DNA of 64,000 nt. Origin: Halichoerus grypus (taxonomy: Eukaryota; Chordata; Mammalia; Carnivora; Phocidae). Shown piece after piece: positions 57,441 to 64,000 of this stretch. Position numbers and translations under genes: made by a program. Below the pieces are notes generated by a model. It was not told the origin of the DNA, made no database searches, and saw only the letters and a list, made by a program, of their open reading frames with translations. The DNA lies in the NCBI RefSeq assembly GCF_964656455.1, contig NC_135718.1, forward strand, positions 130,555,966 to 130,619,965, read 5' to 3'. The stretch's first letter is position 1; every line of letters begins with the position of its first letter.

Positions 57441-58115
57441 GGAGTTGTATCAGCCAGGGTTCTCCGGAGAAACAGAACAGGTAGGATATGTGTATGTGTG
57501 TGTCTAGTACACGCGTGTCCTATATATGAGTGTGTACACATAGACAGACGCATAGATGTGATTCATTTCAAGGAATTGACTTATCCAATTGTGGGGGCTG
57601 GCTCTGTCTTCCATAGACGAGCAGGAAGGCTGGAAACTCAGGCAAGTGCTGAAACTGTAGTTTGAGGGCAGAATTTCTTCTTCCTCAGGAAAACCTCAGT
57701 TGCGCTTTTAAGACCCTTCAACTGATTGGATGAGGCCCACCCCAATTATGGAGGGTAATCTCTTTATTTTTTTAAATAATATTTTCTTTTTTTAAAAAAA
57801 AAGATTTTATTTATTTATTTGAGAGAGGGAGAGAGAGTGCAAGCGGGGGTAGGGGCAGAGGGAGAGGGAGAAGCAGACTCCCCGCTGAGCAGGGAGTCTG
57901 ACATGGGGCTCCATCCCAGGACCCTGAGATCATGACCTGAGTGAAGGCAGATGCTTAACCAACTGAGCCACCCAGGTGCTCTGAGGGTAATCTCTTTAAA
58001 GTCAACTGATCGTAGATGTTAACCAGATCTACAAAATACCTTCACAGCAATCCCTAGATCAGTGTTTGATTAAATTACTATAGCCTAGCCAAGTTGACAC
58101 GTGAAACTGACCATC
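57441..58115 (+). repeat. Old interspersed repeat (L1M-like, family uncertain) split by a SINE
   Basis: 'tatcagccagggttctccggagaaacagaacaggtaggatatg' at the left and 'tagcctagccaagttgacacgtgaaactgacc' at the right are the two ends of a common mammalian repeat. The SINE at 57767-57982 lies inside it. Confidence 0.6.
57767..57982 (-). repeat. CAN-SINE (SINEC), full-length, reverse
   Basis: Reverse orientation: T/A-rich end with agattttatttatttatttg, CT/GA-rich body, tRNA-related part ending near ctgagccacccaggtgctct. Flanked by a perfect 16-bp target duplication GAGGGTAATCTCTTTA at 57751-57766 and 57983-57998. Confidence 0.95.
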
Positions 58116-58214
58116 AAGGGGAATGAGGTAGGGGGTTGGGATGTGAGAGGCCCACAGGCATTCAAGTGAAGACTTCCGGCTGGCCAGTGCAGGTTGAAGC
58201 CCCAAGGATCCTTC

Positions 58215-58868
58215 TAAGTCCTCATCACCTCTCCTCTGCCCATGCCTGACTAGCTGGCCTCCCTGCCTCCAGGTCTGCATCTGCTCTGTGCATTCTACCC
58301 TCCCCACCACCCCAAAGTGGACTTCCAAAGTACATGTCTCAGCCTGCCTCTTGCTTGCTCAGACCTCTCCAGTAGCTCCTGACTGCTCTTGGATAAAGCC
58401 CCTTAGGGCTCATAAGGCTCTTCATGGACTGGACTGGCCTACCCCTCCAGCCTCCTTCCTTCCTTGAAACTTCAAGTGCAGACGTGATGACTCCTCGCTC
58501 TCTAAGCTCTCCACGTTCTGCAGCTGCCTTTGCACAAGCTCTTAGGGCTTCCTGGAGCCCCACCCGCCCCTACCTCCTCCCAGCCCATGCCACCTCTACC
58601 TGGTGAGTTCAGAGACTTCCTTCAGGACTCAAGTTAAATATTTTCTCTGTTTCTGATCCTCACTAGGCCAAGGCAGCTACCCCTCCATGATATTTTGTGC
58701 AAACTTGGGTGACAGCTCTTACTGGATTATATTTTGATTATTGGTACATATCATCCCACCATTATACTGTGAGCCTCTCAAGAGGATGCATCATATCTTA
58801 TTGTCCTCCGTATCCCCAGCATTTGGTATAGTGCTTAGTACAAAGGTACTCAATATTTGCTTGTTAAG
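58215..58868 (+). repeat. L2 LINE 3' region
   Basis: Long L2 pattern: 'caaagtacatgtctcagcctg', 'ggataaagccccttagggctc', 'gcacaagctcttagggcttcctgg', 'ctggtgagttcagagacttccttcaggactcaag', 'ttatactgtgagcctctcaag' and 'cccagcatttggtatagtgc', ending 'tactcaatatttgcttgttaag'. Confidence 0.8.
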
Positions 58869-58944
58869 TGGATGGATGGATGATGGATGGATGGATGGAT
58901 GGATGGGAAGACAGATGGATGGATGCATGGATGGATGAATGGAT
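58869..58944 (+). repeat. (GGAT)n microsatellite
   Basis: Imperfect tggatgga units directly at the 3' end of the L2 copy, probably grown from its terminal repeats. Confidence 0.9.
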
Positions 58945-59329
58945 ATAATTTTCTAACAATTTCTGGCTATCACAGTGGAATGCTTCTTTTGTTCCAGGCA
59001 CTGTACTAGGAGCTTTAAGTTCTGAATCAATCCAGGTTCTTGGTTGCAGGCAACAGTTGCAGACTTTGGCCATCATAAGCAGAAAAGAACTTCAGCTATC
59101 ACGTGGATCACAGAATCAATGGCTAAAGAAGACGACTCAGAAATGGGCAGAAACCAAGGGAGACTAGCCATCAGAGACTCACTGAGGTCACATCTCAGGA
59201 ACAGCCCGATCAGGACGCCATCTTTGGCATCGCTTACACTGGACACTTCCTATGAGGGTGTCAGAACCTTCCATGGCCCCCTCTCCTGCTGTCCAAAACA
59301 TGTACATGTCGCTTCATCTGATCCACACA

Positions 59330-59470
59330 ACCCTTTAAGGCAGACAGTCTCACCTCCATTTTACAGATGAGAAAACTGAGGCTTAGAGAAGCCTAAGGTC
59401 ACACAACAAATCAGTAGAGTAGGTGGAACTGAAATCAATATTTGTCTGACTCCAAAGCCCATTGGCTTCC
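59330..59470 (-). repeat. MIR fragment
   Basis: cctccattttacagatgaga followed by aaactgaggcttagagaagc and 'aaggtcacacaacaaatcag': clear reverse MIR core. Confidence 0.85.
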
Positions 59471-60860
59471 ACTCTGCTGTGCACGGTCTCCTTCCAGGGG
59501 GCACAAGTCACTGGTCTTACGTAAACACAGCTCCCTGGGGAGCGCACCAGCACACCACAGCCGCAAAGTTCTAATGTACCATCTTTTGCATAACTATAGA
59601 TTTGGGTTATGTTTTTGGCCCTAACAAATTATGGTGGGGAACATAAAGATAGCAAAGTCAGCACAAGTAGGCTGAGCAATTAGAGGGAGGGTCTGTGCGC
59701 TGACATGGGTCGACTGAAGCTGCTTTTAAGAGGTTAGGCCTCAGATATCCAGGGATCCTGGAAAACTGGGGTCTGGTCTGAGACTCTGGGAGGCCTGCAG
59801 AGCCTGGTCGAGGGCCCCCAGTGTCCTCACCTGCCCCAGCTCCCATGTTCCATGGCTGCCCATTAGCCACCCTAGGCAGGCGTCATAAACCATACTCAGT
59901 GGCCACTTCTCTGCAGCCCAGCCCATGTCCAAAGTCACAGCTGCCCCCAGCCAGGGACAGTTTGGTCTTGCCAGGACCAAAAGATGCCCCACCAGGTATG
60001 TCCTTCTCAGACCCCGATGCCCCAGTGGACTTGAGGGCAGAGCTCCAGGCAGGGATCCCAAGTACCCAATCCTAGTCCTGGCTCCACCTCCCCCACTCTG
60101 TGACCTTGGCTCAATCATCTGACCTCTCTGTGCTTCACCCTCCCCATGACTCAGTCTCTCTCCACTGCCCCTGCCCCCACCCCGCCCCCCACATTGGCCA
60201 TATTGTTCCATTAAAAAAAAGAACTCAGGGTTCCTTGAGCTCTTTGGCGAGACCACATAAATGCAGGGCATTATTAGCATCATTACTATTAAATATTAAT
60301 AAGGACATTAGCATTGTCTATTATAAGCCTGAAAAAGAAGCTCCAAGAGCCCTGGGTCGAAATGGCTAAAAGAATAATTAGGCCCCTCCAGGCCACAGAC
60401 CCCTTCTGGCCCTCAAGCAAAATTAGGAAGGCAAGTGCAGATAGACTAGTGAGCTTTCCCTTCCAGCTCCACCTGCTCAGTTCCACTGGGCTCCTCCCGG
60501 CCTCATGCAAATCACGCAAATCACGTTCTTTCCAATCCCCAACACCCCCCTGCCAGGAATGCACTCTTCACTTCCTCTGTCTACCCAGGCCCCATCCCAG
60601 AGGCACACACCCCCATCTACCGAACCCTTCACCCCTCCCAGCACCCTCTCTCCCCCACATCTGAATTTCTGGCAGTTATTCTGCACTCCCAGCCTACAAG
60701 TATTTACTGAGCCTGCACCAGGCACTGTGCTCAGCAGGAGGGTGGGGGGCGAATGGAGACATTCAGGAGATAATCTCTACCTTCAGATACCACACAATTG
60801 AGGGAACAATGATCAGTATTTTGCATGGTTCTTGGCAACACAAAAAGCACTTTTAAAAAG
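59471..60860. other. Intergenic
   Basis: No exon recognised. Includes an AT-rich block at about 60255-60390 with clustered ATTA motifs and a MIR-like piece near 60695-60735. Confidence 0.55.
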
Positions 60861-60872
60861 TCATTGTGTTTA

Positions 60873-61049
60873 GGGGCACCTGGATGACTCAGTCAGTTAA
60901 GCCGCCAACTCTTGATTTCGGCTCTGGTCATGATCTTGGGGTCCTGGGATTGAGCCCTGCGTCAGGCTCTGAGTTCAGCTAGGAGTAGGTCTGAGGATTT
61001 TTCTGCCCCTCCTCCCCCCCCAAATAAATAAATAAATCTTTCAAAAAAA
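60873..61049 (+). repeat. CAN-SINE, first of a tandem pair
   Basis: tRNA-like head gggcacctggatgactcagt, with a B box at gggattgagccctgcg; CT-rich middle, AAATAAATAAATAAATCTTT tail. Left target copy tcattgtgttta at 60861-60872. Confidence 0.92.
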
Positions 61050-61057
61050 TCATTGTG

Positions 61058-61251
61058 GGGGCACCTGGGTGGCTCAGTCGTTAAGCGTCTGCCTTTGGCT
61101 CAGGTCATGATCCCGGGGTCCTGGGATCAAGCCCCACATCGGCCTCCCTGCTCAGCGGGAAGTCTGCTTCTCCCTCTCCTTCTGCCCCTCTCCCCTGCTC
61201 GTGCTCTCTCTCTCTCTCAAAATAAATAAAATCTTTTTAAAAATTAAAAAA
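61058..61251 (+). repeat. CAN-SINE, second of a tandem pair
   Basis: Head gggcacctgggtggctcagt, caniform-type body (gtcctgggatcaagccccac), (CT)n run, AATAAATAAAATC tail. Right target copy tcattgtgttta at 61252-61263; the partial target tcattgtg lies between the two SINEs at 61050-61057. Confidence 0.92.
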
Positions 61252-61263
61252 TCATTGTGTTTA

Positions 61264-61425
61264 ATCCACATGTCTTCACAACTATCCTAAGTAGGAATAG
61301 GATTATTCCCATTTTACTGATGAAGAAGTGGATTCTCAGAGCAATTAAGTATCCTTCAGTGATCTGCCCAGTGTCACCCGGCTAAGAGTGACAGAGCTGA
61401 GACACAGCCCAGTTGTCTTGACTGC
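61264..61425 (-). repeat. MIR fragment interrupted by the SINE pair
   Basis: 'aggattattcccattttactgatgaagaagtggattctcagag' with 'ctgcccagtgtcacccggctaag' is the reverse MIR core; its left part continues before 60861. Confidence 0.8.
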
Positions 61426-61534
61426 AAATCCAGAGCCACCCCAACCACTGCGGCAGAGAAAGACTCAGCCTCATAGGTGCACACCCTTGTGATTCAGGTG
61501 GGGAAGCTGAGTCCCCAAGAGGCCCAAAGGGAAG

Positions 61535-61720
61535 TACTGGCATTTATTGAGCATCTACTATGGGCTTGGCACCATGCTAGATACTTCATGCGTGATTCAA
61601 TGCTCACGTCAATTCAGGGAAATTTGAGTCTTGATCCCCATTTTTCCAGGTGAGGAACCTGGGGCTCGAGGTGGGAAGCGGCTTGCCGTGATCACAGGGC
61701 TCAAAGTCGCAGGACTGCTC
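61535..61720 (-). repeat. MIR element
   Basis: 'ggcatttattgagcatctactatgggcttggcaccatgctagatac' then 'gatccccatttttccaggtgaggaac': reverse MIR over most of its length. Confidence 0.85.
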
Positions 61721-62499
61721 GTCAAGCTGGTCTGGTTGCAGAGCTTTGTCCGAACTGCCTTGTCCCCCTCCCCCAAAGCTGGGTACAGTCAAGTCTGCTA
61801 CCACTAACTGACTGCTTCCGGGAAAGTACAGGCACGTTGAAGACAGACCACAGCCTCTGGCTCTTGAACCGCCCCTCCTATAGGCAGAGATGCTGCTCCA
61901 TAAACACGTGTCTCCCGGGAGCTCTAGGAAAGGATCCGAAGTCTGAAACCAGAGGTAAAGGTGCTGGTGGCTGGAGAGGCCAAGTCAACCTAAGTGAGGT
62001 TTGGACTGATGAAGAAAGAGACCTGAAGACGATCAGTCCCCGCTCCCTCCCCATTTGTCCTCTGGGGCTGGGCTCTGAGCCCGGCCTTCCTCGACCATTT
62101 AGAGATGCACTGGACTCCACTATTGATCTGGTGGAGCTGTAAAGCGAAGGAGCAGATGGTCTAGGAAGGGTTGGGTGGCCCTCAAGATGCCTCTGGGGGC
62201 ACACCCTCCAGGGGCCACCACATGTTTACAGGCAAATTAGTGACTCATTTGATGAGCCACCTGATCATCCTCGACTGGCCCCTCTCTGCGCCGTCTGGGG
62301 GCCTGTGGGGACTCGACTCGGGGATACGGTGTCCTACTCTGGGCTACACAGAGACATACTGATTAGCCACAGAGGGGAGAGGTGCCCCCTAAGTCAACTA
62401 GTGAGGATTCCGGGATCTGGCAGATGCTAAAAGAGAGGAAATTGTCCTGTCCCCAATTTTGACCCCTGCCCCCACCAGAAGGGCAGTCGCTGGTGACTG
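61721..62499. other. Intergenic
   Basis: Nothing recognised on either strand. Confidence 0.6.
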
Positions 62500-62735
62500 G
62501 AGGACACGGCATAGTGATTAAAGCACGGATGGGATGCTGGGAGCAGACCAGCAACCTCTGCTTCTCCGATTGTTCACTGTTTACTTTGAGCAAGTTCCTT
62601 AACCTCTGCGGGCATCGTGCGTGAAATGAGAACAATGATAATGACACTTACCCTTCGGGGGGCTAAGTCAGATGAAGCACTCAGCACAGCTCCTGGCCCA
62701 CTGGAGACACTTGAATTATTGTTAATAATGTATAT
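62500..62735 (+). repeat. MIR element, nearly full length, forward
   Basis: 'cggcatagtgattaaagcacgg' to 'actttgagcaagttccttaacctctgcgggcatcg' and 'gaacaatgataatgacacttaccc', ending 'cacttgaattattgttaata'. Confidence 0.85.
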
Positions 62736-63417
62736 AATGATTAATAATAATATTATGAAATACTTTCGTTATTACCAGACAAATTGACCCCACAGGCAAA
62801 ACTCAGCCTGGACCCCCAAACATCTACCCCATTCTCTCCTCAGGAGCAGGAGCACCTTAGAAGCTGGCAGTGAGGATCCCCAGGAACCCCCAAATCCATC
62901 AGGACCAGGCTCAGCTGATGAAACAGGCAAGAAGATGAAACTTTGGGAATTGTCTCCCCCCATCTAGATCTCAGCTTCATAAGTACTCTTGCTTGTAAGT
63001 ACTCAGTAAGCACTCTCGCTGTGGCTGCAAAGCCCCCCTGGGACGGGCAGGCAGGTGGCAGAGGAATCAGAGAATCTGAGACCCAAGTTACCGGGCTGAT
63101 CTGATCCGGAGGGAACTGTGTCCTTCCCAAGCACCCAGCCCTCACGGCAAGGGCAGCAGCTGTCCTAAAATAGAGTCACAAAGACAGCTGTCTCAATCGA
63201 AAGCAATCCTTGCAAGCATTTCCAGACCCTCGGCCCCTGAGTCAGCCCGTCCCCTGGCCCATCAGCCCCGCGGCCACAGACGCACCATCTCTTCTCTTGG
63301 CAGCCGGTTTCTGCTTGGAGAGAACTTGAGGCCCTCCCTTCAGAGCCCGAGTTGACCTGCATGGCCTCAGAGGGCAAGGCTCACCTCAGATGCTCAGGGC
63401 TGACATGCCAGCCCTAG
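62736..63417. other. Intergenic
   Basis: AT-rich start, then single-copy DNA. No exon supported. Confidence 0.55.
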
Positions 63418-63444
63418 GGAGACAGACAGACAGACAGACAGACA
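63418..63444 (+). repeat. (GACA)n microsatellite
   Basis: About six units of gaca. Confidence 0.9.
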
Positions 63445-63799
63445 AGGACAGTGTGGGCAGAGGCAGGAAAGGAAAGGACATCCCGGAAGGGATGAACAGC
63501 ACAAGTTCCCTGAGAAGCGTCATCAGCACGATCAGATGTCTCTCCGTCAGGAACAAAGAAGACCCTGAGCTGGGAGAGCCCCTCGGAGCGGAGCAGAAGG
63601 GCGGGAGGGGAGAGCAGATGGGACCTGGGCAGGCATTCTGGACTCGGAGTCTGGGCAGCAGAACCTCCCCCCTTCCACGTCCTCTCCTTTTCCGGGACTT
63701 CTCACTCAACCCAGGTCTGCCCCGAGCCCCGGCGCCCTCCCCCCGCCCCCAACTCCGGAAGCCACGGAGCTGCGTTCCAGGCTTGGCAGGTCTGGCCAT

Positions 63800-64000
63800 C
63801 TCAAACTCCGAGGCTGGCCTGGCCCAGCCAGCTATTTCAGCATCTGGACCTCTCCCTGGTCTTGCCGATGTGAGCTGGACAGCAGGTGGAGCAGAGCGGG
63901 GAGTGAGACGACAGCGACAGCCTGACAGGGCTGACTGCCGCTGCGAATGGCTGTACCTCCACCTCCAGGCCCCAGCCTGCCCGGGCGCAGCCCCCCACGT
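63800..64000 (+). promoter_or_regulatory. GC-rich right edge, possible promoter/first exon of the next gene
   Basis: CpG and GC content rise towards the edge, with E-box-like CAGCTG-related motifs and no repeat. In other mammals CNTN2 follows NFASC on the same strand at roughly this distance, and its first exon is non-coding. Nothing here proves a transcript; this is a position-based guess. Confidence 0.2.

Noticed and set aside
1..64000. CRISPR arrays, operons, phage or defence systems
   Set aside because: The sequence is spliced vertebrate genomic DNA; no regularly spaced repeats or prokaryotic-type gene clusters exist.

Overview
The window is mammalian nuclear DNA: the 3' half of one large multi-exon gene on the + strand followed by about 17 kb of intergenic DNA. 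The spliced product is recognisable as neurofascin (NFASC), an L1-family immunoglobulin/fibronectin-III cell adhesion molecule of axon initial segments, nodes of Ranvier and paranodes. tRNA-derived SINEs of the carnivore CAN-SINE (SINEC) type at 48.5, 57.8 and 60.9-61.3 kb point to a carnivore. Their sequence is of the caniform kind and no young dog-type SINEC_Cf copy was seen, so a bear, mustelid or seal relative fits better than a dog (inference).

Layout. 1-818 is the tail of an upstream intron. 819-41026 carries 21 confident coding exons plus one candidate cassette exon: end of Ig4 (819-962), Ig5 (1565-2116), Ig6 (2558-4082), a 45-nt linker exon (4958-5002), a candidate 87-nt exon (5472-5558), FN1 (6249-6851), FN2 (7684-9262), FN3 (11231-13195), FN4 (14436-15762), a 15-nt microexon (18224-18238), the Thr/Pro-rich mucin exon (23629-23829), FN5 (27373-28912), the transmembrane exon (35589-35720) and the cytoplasmic exons (37773-37842 and 40795-41026, stop TAA 41024-41026). 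The last exon continues as a roughly 6-kb 3' UTR to an AATAAA at 46964. From about 47 to 64 kb there are old repeats, SINEs and possible regulatory DNA but no supported coding exon. In other mammals the next gene is CNTN2, and its promoter could lie at or just past the right edge (inference).

How the parts work together. Every junction was checked for phase and the frame stays open from the first exon to the stop. Most alternative modules have phase-1 borders: the linker exons, the FN3 pair, the microexon, the mucin exon and the FN5 pair. They can therefore be dropped without a frameshift. Skipping the FN3 pair and keeping mucin plus FN5 gives the neuronal NF186 form. Keeping FN3 and skipping mucin plus FN5 gives the glial NF155 form. 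Both can be built from this DNA.

The most interesting unexplained items are the 87-nt in-frame candidate exon after Ig6, a strong acceptor just before the transmembrane exon that would add nine residues and a stop (a possible soluble form), a triple TGCATG cluster 0.5 kb after the microexon, and an exact 40-bp direct duplication inside one intron. No non-animal gene cluster, CRISPR array or mobile gene system is present.
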